DNA from: Streptomyces davaonensis JCM 4913
GTDB lineage: Bacteria > Actinomycetota > Actinomycetes > Streptomycetales > Streptomycetaceae
Assembly (NCBI RefSeq): GCF_000349325.1
Contig: NC_020504.1
Location: forward strand, 5,304,053 to 5,368,052
Direction of reading: 5' to 3'
DNA: 64,000 nucleotides
Made by a program: the position numbers and the translations under genes. Below, piece by piece: positions 1 to 8,566 of this stretch. Position 1 is the first letter of the stretch. Every line of letters starts with the position of its first letter. The notes beneath the pieces are model-generated. The model worked only from the letters and a program-made list of their open reading frames with translations. It searched no databases and was not told the DNA's origin.

Positions 1-124
1 CAATTGCCTGTCATGTACCCCGCAAGCCTGGCCGGGATTTGAACCAGCGTCACCACCCCCTCCACGCATCCCTGCCAGGGCGCGCAGCGCGTGATCGCCG
101 AAGTCGCCTCTGCCGCCCACGGCT

Positions 125-994
125 ATGCTCGCCGCCATGCCGCGACGCGAGGTGGGGCAGGGGCGAGCGGTCGCCGGGTGGTGGGCCGAGGTGGTGGAGC
201 GGGAGCGGTTGGTGGGGCCGTGGCCGTGGCCCGTGCAGGAGGTGTCGGCGCGGCGTGACGGGCTGCGTGTCGAAACCGCAGTCGGTTCGGTGACCAGCGT
301 CGACGACACCGGGCGCACCCGCTGGACCCAGCGCTGCGCGGGCCGTCCCAATGCCGTCCATCTCTCCGGTGACCGGGTCCTGGTGACCACGGACTCCCTG
401 GAGTACACCGCCTGGGGCATCCTCGGGCCGGCCCTGCTGCTCGACCTCGCCGACGGCCGTCTGATCGCCGAACTCCGGGGCGAACGCGGTGCCGCGCGCG
501 GCGGTGGGCGCTTCCTGCTCGGGCTGGAGGGCTACGACTGCTTCGACACCTGGGAGTACGACCGGGACGGCAACCGCACCGACGCCTGGCGCTCGTACGG
601 CCACTACGTCGTCGGCACCGGTGTGCGGGTCGTCGAGGCCGACCGGATCCGCCCGACCAAGGGTCGTGTGGTCCGCCTGCTCCCCGGTGGCGTCGTGCAA
701 CCCGGGCCGCCCCTCTCCGATCCGCAGCCGCCCGAGCCGCTCGTCCTGAGCGACGGCACGATCCTCGTCCTGGACGGCACCCGACTTCAGGCCGTCGACC
801 GCGGCCTGAGCAGTCGTGCGCTCGTCGAACTCGACGGAGTCGCGACGGACTTCGGTCCGCTCACCATGCGGTCGTTGCGGCGCACCGGCGAGCGGGTGAT
901 GGTTCGGGTTGGGGAGCCCCTTCCCGACGAACCCACGCAGTTCACCATCCACACCTGGACCGTCGCCCTGCGGCGACTGCCGACCACCATCTGA
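125..994 (+). CDS. Hypothetical protein, possibly beta-propeller-like
   Basis: I do not recognise this 289-residue protein. It has no signal peptide or membrane segment, so it is probably cytoplasmic. It alternates short beta-type stretches with Asp/Gly turns (for example VTSVDDTGRTRW near residue 55 and VLSDGTILVLDG near 205), which loosely recalls PQQ or WD-type blades; that is inference only. ATG codons at 125 and 137 are both in frame and neither has a clear ribosome binding site, so the start is uncertain. Codon use is typical of the surrounding genes, with strong third-position GC. It stands alone, 95 bases before the cell wall hydrolase gene. Confidence 0.6.
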   Translation: MLAAMPRREVGQGRAVAGWWAEVVERERLVGPWPWPVQEVSARRDGLRVETAVGSVTSVDDTGRTRWTQRCAGRPNAVHLSGDRVLVTTDSLEYTAWGILGPALLLDLADGRLIAELRGERGAARGGGRFLLGLEGYDCFDTWEYDRDGNRTDAWRSYGHYVVGTGVRVVEADRIRPTKGRVVRLLPGGVVQPGPPLSDPQPPEPLVLSDGTILVLDGTRLQAVDRGLSSRALVELDGVATDFGPLTMRSLRRTGERVMVRVGEPLPDEPTQFTIHTWTVALRRLPTTI

Positions 995-1089
995 TCCGGC
1001 GTCATAGCCGTCCTGGTTGCGCCCGGTTCCGCGTGGGAAGCTCCTAGACTGGCGCGGGCGGACTCCCGGTGGATGAGGGGCGGTTGACG

Positions 1090-2091
1090 GTGAGTAAGGC
1101 GTGGATCGTGGCGGGTGCCGCTGTCGCGGCGGGGCTCAGCTTCGTGATGCTGCTCGTCGTGGGGGTTTACGTCGTTGCCGGGAATCTGGCCAACGGGGTC
1201 GGTGGCGGCGCCAAGGCGTTGGCCAAGGGGGCGGTGCCCGCCGCGTATCAGACGCTTGTGCAGAAGTGGGGCAACCTCTGCCCCGCCATCAATCCCGCGC
1301 TGCTCGCCGCCCAGCTCTATCAGGAGAGCGGCTTCAATCCCAAGGCCCAGAGTCCGGCGGCCGCGCAGGGGATAGCGCAGTTCATCCCCGGCACCTGGGC
1401 CACGCACGGCATCGACGGCGACGGTGACGGGGACCGGGACGTCTGGGATCCGCAGGATGCCATTCCGTCCGCCGCGTCCTACGACTGCGAACTCGCCTCC
1501 TACGTCAAGGACGTGCCCGGCGACGCCACGAAGAACATGCTCGCCGCCTACAACGCCGGGGCGTACGCGGTCATCAAGTACGGAGGGGTGCCGCCGTACA
1601 GCGAGACCCGGAACTACGTGAAGACGATCACGACGCTGGAGGAGAGCTTCGCCGCGCCCGTCGGGCGGGTCGATCCCTCGGAGCAGGCCGCCGGGGCCAT
1701 TGCCTACGCGCAGAAGAAGCTCGGGACCTTGTATCTGTGGGGTGGGGACGGCACCGCTGAGGACGGGGGGCGGTTCGACTGTTCCGGGTTGACCAAGGCT
1801 GCGTATGACAGCGTCGGGGTGTCGTTGCCGCGCGTTGCCAATGATCAGTACAACGCTGGGCCCCATCCGGCCAGGGACGAGCTGCTTCCCGGGGATCTGG
1901 TGTTCTTCTCCGACGACCTCACCAACTCGCGGGCCATCCGGCATGTGGGGATTTATGTGGGTGGCGGGTACATGATCGACGCACCGAGAACGGGTGCTGT
2001 GATCCGGTTCGACCCGATCGACACCCCCGACTACTTCGGGGCCACCCGGGTCACCGAAGATGGCGCGAAAGCGCTCCCCACCGAGGTTTAG
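1090..2091 (+). CDS. Lytic transglycosylase / NlpC-P60 endopeptidase, membrane anchored
   Basis: A bifunctional peptidoglycan hydrolase of 333 residues. Residues 5-31 form an uncleaved N-terminal membrane anchor. A lysozyme-like transglycosylase domain follows (about 50-185), with catalytic Glu79 in YQESGF and the AYNAGAYAV motif typical of SLT domains. An NlpC/P60 domain (about 198-320) has Cys231 in FDCSG and the His of IRHVGIYVG. Together the domains would cut both the glycan and the peptide stem. I prefer GTG 1090, because GAGGGG at 1075-1080 lies nine bases upstream; an in-frame GTG at 1069 would add seven residues. Tandem SLT plus NlpC/P60 proteins are common in Streptomyces, often from integrative elements, but this one sits in core sequence. 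Confidence 0.9.
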   Translation: MSKAWIVAGAAVAAGLSFVMLLVVGVYVVAGNLANGVGGGAKALAKGAVPAAYQTLVQKWGNLCPAINPALLAAQLYQESGFNPKAQSPAAAQGIAQFIPGTWATHGIDGDGDGDRDVWDPQDAIPSAASYDCELASYVKDVPGDATKNMLAAYNAGAYAVIKYGGVPPYSETRNYVKTITTLEESFAAPVGRVDPSEQAAGAIAYAQKKLGTLYLWGGDGTAEDGGRFDCSGLTKAAYDSVGVSLPRVANDQYNAGPHPARDELLPGDLVFFSDDLTNSRAIRHVGIYVGGGYMIDAPRTGAVIRFDPIDTPDYFGATRVTEDGAKALPTEV

Positions 2092-2305
2092 AGGCTTCGT
2101 GAACCTACCCCCTGAGCTGCGGCGATGTATCTCTCTTCGATAACGTCTGAGTGATCATTCCGTGGAGTGTGGAACGTATCAACAGGGGCCGTGCGTTCCT
2201 GTTGACGTACTGACGTAGCCGAGCGCGGATCTACGACCACGGGGGTGGCACAGCGGCGCGCGAGATTGGCGTGCCGGAGAGAGACGACGAAGGGGCCGCA
2301 GCATC

Positions 2306-3016
2306 ATGGCTGGACTCGCCGCATCCGGGTCGAACCCCGACGTCGAGCTGCTGTACGACATCAATGGCCTGGCCAAGGACGCGCCCGGGTGGTTCGACCG
2401 GGTCGTGGAGTTCGTCGGTGAGTACGGGCTGCTCATCGCCATGGTGCTGGTCGTGGTGTGGTGCTGGTCGTCCGTGCGGCGGAAGGGTGGGGAGGATGCC
2501 GCCTCTTCCGTAGCCGCGTTGGTGTGGGCGCCTCTTGCCGCCGCTCTCGCCGTGCTCGTGAATGTGCCCATACGGGGCTTTGTCGAGCGGCCCCGTCCCT
2601 TCCTCGACCATCAAGGTCTCGAAGTCCTGGTCTCCGGCAAGACCGACTTCTCCTTCGTGAGCGATCACGCGACGATCACCATGGCCATGGGCGTCGGGCT
2701 CTTCGTCGCCAACCGGAAGTTCGGCCTGGTGGGGATTGGGCTGGCACTGCTTGAAGGTTTCTGCCGTATCTACATGGGTGTGCACTATCCGACCGATGTC
2801 GTTGGCGGGTTCGCGCTCGGTACCGCCGTCACCTTGCTGCTCTCGCCCGTTGCCTCGGCACTGCTGACACCTGTCATGAAGGCCGTGGAGCGGTCGCCGC
2901 GGGGCGGGTGGTTGATCCGGTCGCGGAAGGGGGCGTCGAACGACGGGCAGGGCGCCGTCGTTCCCGGGGCGCGCACGGAGAATGCCGGGGCGGAGGAGCG
3001 GGACCTGGCGGCCTGA
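2306..3016 (+). CDS. PAP2-family membrane phosphatase
   Basis: Integral membrane phosphatase of 236 residues related to undecaprenyl-diphosphate and phosphatidate phosphatases. The three PAP2 signatures are present in order: RGFVERPRP (residues about 91-99), VSDHAT (about 117-122, replacing the usual PSGH) and RIYMGVHYPTD (about 153-163) with the catalytic His. There are about five membrane segments and a hydrophilic C-terminal tail of about 45 residues rich in Arg, Gly and Ala. AAGGGG at 2290-2295 supports ATG 2306. The substrate cannot be read from the sequence; a lipid pyrophosphate of cell wall synthesis is the usual guess. It converges on the flavin oxidase gene with 23 bases between them. 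Confidence 0.9.
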   Translation: MAGLAASGSNPDVELLYDINGLAKDAPGWFDRVVEFVGEYGLLIAMVLVVVWCWSSVRRKGGEDAASSVAALVWAPLAAALAVLVNVPIRGFVERPRPFLDHQGLEVLVSGKTDFSFVSDHATITMAMGVGLFVANRKFGLVGIGLALLEGFCRIYMGVHYPTDVVGGFALGTAVTLLLSPVASALLTPVMKAVERSPRGGWLIRSRKGASNDGQGAVVPGARTENAGAEERDLAA

Positions 3017-3039
3017 GCCGTTCCGGTGGGCCGGGGTTC

Positions 3040-4593
3040 TCACAGTGACTGCGGGAACGTGAAGAAACCCTTCGGGTCGTACTGCTTCTTCAGTTGCGTC
3101 AGGCGGGTCGCCGCGTCGCCGTAGTACGCCTTGCGCCAGTCCTTCAGGGTGGGGTCCGTGTAGTTCTGGTAGGCCGCTCCTGATGCGTACGGCTTCATCG
3201 CCGTGTGGGCCTCGGTCAGCCAGGACTGGGCCGTGGTGCCGCTCGTGCCCGCCTGCCAGGCGGCGATGTACTGGGCCAGCATGCGGGAGCGGCGGTGGAC
3301 GAACGCCGTCGCCGTCGGGTCTACGCGGTTGACGGCGCCGCCCAGTGCCGTGAGGGCGATGCTGCCGGAGCCGCCGCGGACCGACTTCATCTTGGTGAGC
3401 AGGGTCTGGATGCCCGCCGAGGAGATCGAGCGGTCGAAGAAGTCCGACTTCGCGGCGTACGTCTCGCGGTTCAGGGCGCCCTGTGGGTTGCGGCCCGGGG
3501 TGGTGCCGGGGAGGTGGCACTGGGCGTCCGTGGTGAAGGAGGAGCAGCCCGCGTACAGCTCCATCGACTCCTCGTAGGAGCGGCGGCGGAGCGAGACGCT
3601 GGTGGCGGAGGCCCCGATGCGGTCGGCCAGGCGGTCCACGGCGTTCTGGAGTTCGCCGTAGGTGCCGAGGGAGAAGGCGGCGACGGAGACGGTGGGGGTG
3701 CCGCCGGTCGCGTTCGCGAGGTGGAACGACGACCAGATCTCGTCGGGCTGGGTCGGTCCCCATTCCTGCCATGCCTTCAGTACGGCGGCGGCCTTCGACC
3801 AGGGCCAGGACATGTACGCCGTTACGGCCTGGGGGGCCGGGTGGGTCTTGAACTGGAGTTCCGTGACGATGCCGAAGTTGCCGTTGCCTGCGCCTCGCAG
3901 GGCCCAGAACAGGTCCTTGTTCCTCGTGGCGTCCGCGGTGAGTTGCTTGCCGTCCGCTGTGATGATCGTGGCTCGGGTGAGGCTGTCGCAGGTCAGGCCG
4001 TAGGCCCTGGACACGACGCCGTGGCCGCCGCCGAGGGTCAGGCCGGAGACGCCCACCGTGGGGCAGGAGCCGGCGGGGATGGTGGCGCCCTTTGCGGCGA
4101 GTGCCCGGTAGACGTCGATGAGTTTGGCGCCCGCGCCGATCACGGCTGTGCCGGAGGCCGTGCGGACGCGGTTGAGCTTGGAGACGTCGATGATCAGGCG
4201 GTTGTTGCCGGAGGACCAGCCGGCGTAGGAGTGGCCGCCGTTGCGGATCGCCACGCGGAGGTTGTGGGCGCGGGCGTAGGCGAGGGTGGTGCGGATGTCC
4301 TCGGGGTGGGCCACGTAGGCGACGGCTGTGGGCTTCAGGGTGTCGAAGCGGGTGTTGTAGAGCTGGTGCGCGCTGGGCCAGGCGGTGTCGCCGGGGCGGA
4401 TGAGGGGGCCGTCCAGGTCTTGGGCGAGGGCGGACCAGTTGGCTGAGGCGGAAGCGGCGGTGGTGCGGAGGGGCGGCTGAGAGGCGGAGCCGGTGGCGCT
4501 CGCACCGCCCCTGTCCTTGGCTCCCGTGCAGGCGCCGGTCGTGGCTGCCGTGAGCACGGCTGCGCCGCCGGCCATGAAGGTACGCCGTTCCAT
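3040..4593 (-). CDS. Secreted FAD-linked oxidase, berberine-bridge type
   Basis: A 517-residue BBE-like flavoprotein oxidase. The N-terminus (MERRTFMAGG) carries a twin-arginine signal, followed by a possible but weak lipobox at Cys22. The FAD-binding PCMH domain (about 85-260) holds His121 in RNGGHSYAG and Cys177 in GSCPTVG, the two residues that give bicovalent 8-alpha-histidyl, 6-S-cysteinyl FAD in this family. The C-terminal BBE segment is present (YQNYTDPTLKDWRKAYYG, then YDPKGFFTFPQSL). A GGGAGG box five bases before ATG 4593 fixes the start. Family members oxidise sugars, alkaloids or polyketides; no neighbouring pathway suggests the substrate. Confidence 0.9.
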   Translation of the reverse strand: MERRTFMAGGAAVLTAATTGACTGAKDRGGASATGSASQPPLRTTAASASANWSALAQDLDGPLIRPGDTAWPSAHQLYNTRFDTLKPTAVAYVAHPEDIRTTLAYARAHNLRVAIRNGGHSYAGWSSGNNRLIIDVSKLNRVRTASGTAVIGAGAKLIDVYRALAAKGATIPAGSCPTVGVSGLTLGGGHGVVSRAYGLTCDSLTRATIITADGKQLTADATRNKDLFWALRGAGNGNFGIVTELQFKTHPAPQAVTAYMSWPWSKAAAVLKAWQEWGPTQPDEIWSSFHLANATGGTPTVSVAAFSLGTYGELQNAVDRLADRIGASATSVSLRRRSYEESMELYAGCSSFTTDAQCHLPGTTPGRNPQGALNRETYAAKSDFFDRSISSAGIQTLLTKMKSVRGGSGSIALTALGGAVNRVDPTATAFVHRRSRMLAQYIAAWQAGTSGTTAQSWLTEAHTAMKPYASGAAYQNYTDPTLKDWRKAYYGDAATRLTQLKKQYDPKGFFTFPQSL

Positions 4594-5098
4594 CTCGCCT
4601 CCCGTGGGTTACGTGGAACGAGACGGGGTGGTGGCGGTGTGGGTTCCATGGGAACCCCCGGACCTTTTTCGCCCCCGCCGCCCCTACCCATTCCCATCCC
4701 TGGGGGCTGCGCCCCCAGACCCCCGCTGTCGGCCCTGAACGGGCCTCGTCCTCAAACGCCGGACGGGCTGGAAGTGCTGGCTGCGGTCTCGTCTCAGCCC
4801 TCCGTGTGGGCTTCTGCGTCTCGTCGTGCCTGGCTTCTTGCTCTTCTTGCCGGGCCTCGCCAGCCGCAGGTGCAGTGGGCTGTGCAGAAAGGGCCCTGCT
4901 CGGTCGTGGCTGTGCGGTGGGAGGTGGAGGACGGGGGTGCGGGTGGGACCTGGTCGTGTGCCACGTAAGCAACCGTACCGAAGGAGCGGTAAAGGGTTTC
5001 TACGGGTGGGGGCGGGCGTTACGGGGGTGGCCAGTCGTCGTTAAGGGGAGCGATGGGGGCCACCGTGACGGACGTACCGGCTGGGGGGTAGGCAGGCG
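4594..5098. other. 505-base intergenic stretch between divergent genes
   Basis: The stretch lies between the oppositely oriented oxidase and lipoprotein genes, so it must hold both promoters. Its first part (4665-4775) is a copy of a dispersed Streptomyces repeat. From 4776 to 4970 I see no convincing gene: the open frames there lack ribosome binding sites and have poor codon bias. I could not pick a confident -35/-10 pair. Confidence 0.5.
4665..4775. repeat. Composite dispersed intergenic repeat, copy 1
   Basis: Two modules are shared with 46522-46650. The first begins TTTTTCGCCCCCGCCGCCCC and contains a GGGGGCTGCGCCCCC hairpin. The second is CGTCCTCAAACGCCGGACGG. In the other copy the first module is on the opposite strand and follows the second, so the modules move or invert independently. 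Here the second module has only its left arm, so the large hairpin of copy 2 is missing. Confidence 0.8.
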
Positions 5099-5929
5099 AT
5101 GGCGGAGCGGCAGTACAGGCGGAGGGGGGCGGTTGTCGCCGTCGGGGTTGTGGCGTGTGTGGGGGTGGTGAGTGGGTGTGGGCAGCCCGTCCAGGCAGAG
5201 GGCGTCCATGGTGGGGAGGGGAGTGCGGTGGTCAGGGGTGCCGCTGCCGAGCTGGTTCGGGCTCGTTCCTCCAAGGCCCATACCTCCATGGAGATGGCCG
5301 CCGGCGGGACCCGCGTCACCATTCGGGGGGAGGGGGTCTACGACTTCCGCAAGCAGGTGGGGCGGCTCAAGGTGCTCCTGCCTCAGGATCCGTCGGGGGA
5401 TTCTCCGCATCGGCCCATCACTGAGCTGCTTGCGCCCGGTGCGCTCTTCATGAAGAACCGGGGGGCCGGTGTGCCTGCGGACAAATGGGTGCGGGTCGAG
5501 ACCGAGTCCATGGCTGACGGGAATCTCGTCACCGGTGGTGCCACCGATCCCTATGCCGCCGCCGAGCTGCTCCTCGGGGCCGAGGACGTCAGCTTCGTGG
5601 GGGAGGAGCAGGTGGCGGGTGTCGACGTACGGCACTATCGCGGGACCGCTGACCTGCGGCGGGCCGCTCGGCATGCCTCCGACGGGTCCCGGGACTCGCT
5701 TGCGGCCGCGGCGAAAGGGTTCGCCACCTCTCGGGTTCCGTTCGACGTCTATCTGGATGACGAGGGGCGGATTCGCAAGGTGCGGCATCGGTTCAGCTTC
5801 GTCAACGGGCAGCAGGACGGGCCCGTCGCTGTTGCCTCCACCACCTTGCTGTTCGACTTCGGCGTCGACGTGGACGTACGGCTTCCGGACCGCGACGACA
5901 TCTTCGCCGGGCGTATCGCGGAGGAGTGA
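5099..5929 (+). CDS. Lipoprotein, LppX/LprG-like fold likely
   Basis: Exported lipoprotein of 276 residues. A basic N-terminus (RQYRRR), a hydrophobic stretch and the lipobox VSGC (Cys27) give a clear type II signal. The mature part (AAAELVRARSSKAHTSMEM through the C-terminal LFDFGVDVDVRLP) resembles the LppX/LprAFG-type lipoproteins of actinobacteria, which bind lipids or glycolipids in a beta-sheet pocket; that assignment rests on overall pattern rather than a signature motif. ATG 5099 is preceded by a G-rich stretch, GGGGGGTAGG. It stands as a single gene. Confidence 0.8.
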   Translation: MAERQYRRRGAVVAVGVVACVGVVSGCGQPVQAEGVHGGEGSAVVRGAAAELVRARSSKAHTSMEMAAGGTRVTIRGEGVYDFRKQVGRLKVLLPQDPSGDSPHRPITELLAPGALFMKNRGAGVPADKWVRVETESMADGNLVTGGATDPYAAAELLLGAEDVSFVGEEQVAGVDVRHYRGTADLRRAARHASDGSRDSLAAAAKGFATSRVPFDVYLDDEGRIRKVRHRFSFVNGQQDGPVAVASTTLLFDFGVDVDVRLPDRDDIFAGRIAEE

Positions 5930-6027
5930 GGATCCTCGACGGTCGTCAAGGACTAGCCCGTCCGTGCCATGCGCGGTGTGTAGGCCGCTCCCTACTCTAG
6001 GAAGTCGGTGACGGCAGAGAAGAGGTG

Positions 6028-6237
6028 ATGCGCGTGGCTCCGGTCGGCGGTACGGCAGTTCAGGACCACGTGGCCCTCGCCGAGATCGAGCTGTGCGGTG
6101 AACTGATCATCGCGGCCTCGGCCGCCGAGGAGCGGCTGAGCATGGAGAGCATCGACGAGGTGCTCAGGGTGGGGGAGGAGCGGGACGTCAGCAACGCCGA
6201 CGGTCCCGGCTCCGTCGCCCGATCAATTTCGGCCTGA
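6028..6237 (+). CDS. Small conserved-looking hypothetical protein
   Basis: A 69-residue protein that I do not recognise. It is acidic, soluble and probably helical (LAEIELCGELIIAASAAEERLSMESIDEVL), with one cysteine. GAGAAGAGG lies just upstream; GTG 6025 directly precedes ATG 6028, and either could be used. A TACTCT hexamer at 5992-5997 could be the -10. It ends 17 bases from the convergent csoR gene. The residue pattern looks like a real protein, but I cannot name a family. Confidence 0.6.
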   Translation: MRVAPVGGTAVQDHVALAEIELCGELIIAASAAEERLSMESIDEVLRVGEERDVSNADGPGSVARSISA

Positions 6238-6254
6238 TCCACTGCCCCCGCGTC

Positions 6255-6593
6255 TCAGGTCCGCAGCAGCCTCGCGATCGCCTTCGTCGCCTCTTCCACC
6301 TTCGCCTCGATCTCGTCGCCGCCCTTCACCGCCGCGTCCGCGACGCAGTGGCGCAGGTGCTCCTCCAGGAGCTGGAGGGCGAAGGACTGGAGCGCCTTCG
6401 TCGACGCCGACACCTGCGTGAGTATGTCGATGCAGTAGACGTCCTCGTCCACCATCCGCTGAAGGCCCCGGATCTGGCCCTCGATCCGGCGCAGCCGCTT
6501 GAGGTGTTCGTCCTTCTGCTTGTGATAGCCGTGCGTGGCGTGATCGTGCCCATGCTCGGAGGGCGCCGTGGTGCCGGCCTCGGTCGTCGTCAT
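6255..6593 (-). CDS. csoR: Copper-sensing repressor CsoR
   Basis: A 112-residue helical DUF156/CsoR-family repressor. The copper ligands are exact: Cys54 (VYCIDI), His79 and Cys83 (EEHLRHC), with the family spacing of 25 and 4 residues. The N-terminal His-rich stretch (HGHDHATHGYH) is typical of Streptomyces CsoR. Cu(I) binding releases the tetramer from DNA and induces copper efflux genes. A perfect inverted repeat lies 15-35 bases before the start codon and overlaps the only plausible promoter region, so the gene is probably autoregulated. Copper exporters are not in the window; they are elsewhere in known genomes. Confidence 0.95.
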   Translation of the reverse strand: MTTTEAGTTAPSEHGHDHATHGYHKQKDEHLKRLRRIEGQIRGLQRMVDEDVYCIDILTQVSASTKALQSFALQLLEEHLRHCVADAAVKGGDEIEAKVEEATKAIARLLRT

Positions 6594-6607
6594 CGCGTCC
6601 TCCAGAC

Positions 6608-6628
6608 ATATACCCCTACTGGGTATAT
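6608..6628. promoter_or_regulatory. CsoR operator
   Basis: Perfect 8-base inverted repeat ATATACCC / GGGTATAT with a 5-base spacer, 15 bases upstream of csoR. It matches the TACCC...GGGTA type of site bound by CsoR proteins. A further half site, GGGTATA, lies at 6644-6650. Confidence 0.8.
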
Positions 6629-6781
6629 CGTACCGAACTTTGCTGGGTATAGGGCCCTTGGTACGCCCCCGTGCTGATCACTGTGCCCGATGGGCGACAC
6701 TGGGGGACGGCCCATTAGCCGTGGCCGGATGATGCGCCTAGCATCAGCCTGACCGAAACCGAAGCACCCCGAGGACCCCAC

Positions 6782-7402
6782 GTGCGCTTTCGTCTGACCC
6801 CCAGGGAGACGAGCTTCTACGACATGTTCGCCGCGTCCGCGGACAACATCGTCACGGGCTCGAAACTCCTCATGGAACTGCTCGGGGCGGACACCGCCGG
6901 CCGGGCCGAGATCGCAGAGCGTATGCGGGCCGCGGAACATGCCGGTGACGATGCCACGCACGCGATCTTCCACCAGTTGAACTCCTCGTTCATCACGCCC
7001 TTCGACCGCGAGGACATCTACTCCCTCGCGTCGTCCCTCGACGACATCATGGACTTCATGGAGGAGGCCGTCGACCTGGTAGTCCTCTACAACGTGGAGG
7101 AACTGCCCAAGGGCGTCGAGCAGCAGATCGAGGTTCTGGCCCGCGCCGCTGAGCTGACCGCCGAGGCCATGCCCAATCTGCGCACGATGGACAACCTCAC
7201 CGAGTACTGGATCGAGGTCAACCGGCTGGAGAACCAGGCCGACCAGATCCACCGCAAGCTGCTCGCGCACCTCTTCAACGGCAAGTACGACGCCATCGAG
7301 GTCCTCAAGCTCAAGCAGATCGTGGATGTCCTGGAGGAAGCGGCCGACGCGTTCGAGCACGTGGCGAACACGGTGGAGACGATCGCCGTGAAGGAGTCCT
7401 GA
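6782..7402 (+). CDS. PhoU-like DUF47 protein, Pit accessory
   Basis: A 206-residue all-helical protein of the DUF47/TIGR00153 group, distantly related to PhoU. Its helices carry the typical repeated patterns (HAGDDATHAIFHQLN, FDREDIYSLASSLDDIMDFMEEA, LENQADQIHRKLL). It starts at GTG 6782 with CGAGGA upstream and ends eight bases before the phosphate transporter gene, so the two form an operon. Paired DUF47 proteins are thought to control transport by Pit; the mechanism is not settled. Confidence 0.9.
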   Translation: MRFRLTPRETSFYDMFAASADNIVTGSKLLMELLGADTAGRAEIAERMRAAEHAGDDATHAIFHQLNSSFITPFDREDIYSLASSLDDIMDFMEEAVDLVVLYNVEELPKGVEQQIEVLARAAELTAEAMPNLRTMDNLTEYWIEVNRLENQADQIHRKLLAHLFNGKYDAIEVLKLKQIVDVLEEAADAFEHVANTVETIAVKES

Positions 7403-7410
7403 GCGCGTCC

Positions 7411-8409
7411 ATGGACACCTTCGCTCTGGTCGTGACCATCGCGGTCGCGCTCTTCTTCACGTACACCAACGGCTTCCACGACTCGGCGAACGCGATCGCC
7501 ACCTCCGTTTCGACCCGGGCGCTCACGCCTCGCGCGGCGCTGGCGATGGCCGCCGTGATGAACCTCGCCGGTGCCTTCCTGGGATCCGGCGTTGCCAAGA
7601 CCGTCAGTGAGGGGCTGATCCAGACGCCCGAGGGGTCGAAGGGGATGGGGATCCTCTTCGCCGCTCTCGTCGGGGCCATTACCTGGAACCTCATCACCTG
7701 GTACTTCGGGCTGCCCTCGTCGTCCTCGCACGCGCTCTTCGGCGGCATGGTGGGGGCCGCGCTCGCGGGCGGTACCACCGTGTACTGGGACGGGGTGCTG
7801 GAGAAGGTCGTCATCCCCATGTTCGTCTCGCCGATCGTGGGCATGCTCGCCGGTTATCTGGTGATGACCGCGATCCTGTGGATGTTCCGGCGGGCCAATC
7901 CGCACAAGGCCAAGCGTGGGTTCCGGATCGCGCAGACCGTCTCCGCGGCCGGTATGGCGCTCGGGCATGGTCTTCAGGACGCGCAGAAGACCATGGGCAT
8001 CGTGGTGATGGCGCTGGTCATCGCCGATGTCGAGGACTACGGCGATCCAATCCCGGTCTGGGTGAAGATCGTCTGCGCCGTGATGCTGTCGCTCGGCACG
8101 TACGCCGGTGGCTGGCGGATCATGCGGACGCTGGGGCGGAAGATCATCGAGCTGGACCCGCCGCAGGGGTTCGCGGCGGAGACGACCGGCGCGTCGATCA
8201 TGTTCACCACGGCGTTCCTGTTCAAGGCGCCGATCTCCACGACCCATGTCATCACCTCCGCCATCATGGGCGTCGGCGCCACCAAGCGGTTGAACGCGGT
8301 GAGGTGGGGCGTCGCCAAGAACATCGTTCTCGGCTGGTTCATCACCATGCCGGCCGCGGCGCTGGTGGCGGCGGGGGCGTTCGGGGTCGTGCACCTCGCC
8401 TTCCTGTAG
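7411..8409 (+). CDS. pit: Low-affinity inorganic phosphate transporter, Pit family
   Basis: A 332-residue polytopic transporter with about ten membrane segments. Both inverted-repeat signatures of the PiT family are present: NGFHDSANAIAT at residues 20-31 and GHGLQDAQKTMG at about 187-198. It takes up metal-phosphate complexes using the proton (or sodium) gradient. It follows the DUF47 gene closely. A strong hairpin follows at 8485-8518 and insulates it from the convergent pst operon. Together with pstSCAB the cell therefore has linked low- and high-affinity phosphate uptake. Confidence 0.95.
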   Translation: MDTFALVVTIAVALFFTYTNGFHDSANAIATSVSTRALTPRAALAMAAVMNLAGAFLGSGVAKTVSEGLIQTPEGSKGMGILFAALVGAITWNLITWYFGLPSSSSHALFGGMVGAALAGGTTVYWDGVLEKVVIPMFVSPIVGMLAGYLVMTAILWMFRRANPHKAKRGFRIAQTVSAAGMALGHGLQDAQKTMGIVVMALVIADVEDYGDPIPVWVKIVCAVMLSLGTYAGGWRIMRTLGRKIIELDPPQGFAAETTGASIMFTTAFLFKAPISTTHVITSAIMGVGATKRLNAVRWGVAKNIVLGWFITMPAAALVAAGAFGVVHLAFL

Positions 8410-8484
8410 GGACAGCGGGGCTGTCGGCCGGAGTACTGAAGAAACGTTACGGCGCCTTCCATAGCCCCAACTGCATACGAAAAC

Positions 8485-8518
8485 GGGCCCGCCCCCTGGA
8501 AACCCAGGGGGCGGGCCC
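8485..8518. terminator. Bidirectional intrinsic terminator between pit and pstB
   Basis: Perfect 15-bp stem (GGGCCCGCCCCCTGG and its complement) with an AAAC loop. It is preceded by AAAAC and followed by TTTAT, so it can work on both strands for the convergent pit and pst transcripts. Confidence 0.9.
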
Positions 8519-8566
8519 TTTATCGACCTCGCGGTGGCACCGCCATGCAGCACCGCGAGGGGTCTG

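Noticed and set aside
30..52. tRNA-like T-loop on the minus strand (GGTTCAAATCCCGG)
   Set aside because: The T-stem has two mismatches of five, no acceptor or CCA end follows and no anticodon arm can be built upstream. It may be a chance match or an old tRNA remnant; not enough for a tRNA call.
2231..4972. A 913-codon open frame on the minus strand
   Set aside because: It is the antisense/shifted frame of the PAP2 and oxidase genes. It is Arg/Pro/His-rich as expected of a high-GC shadow and has no domain.
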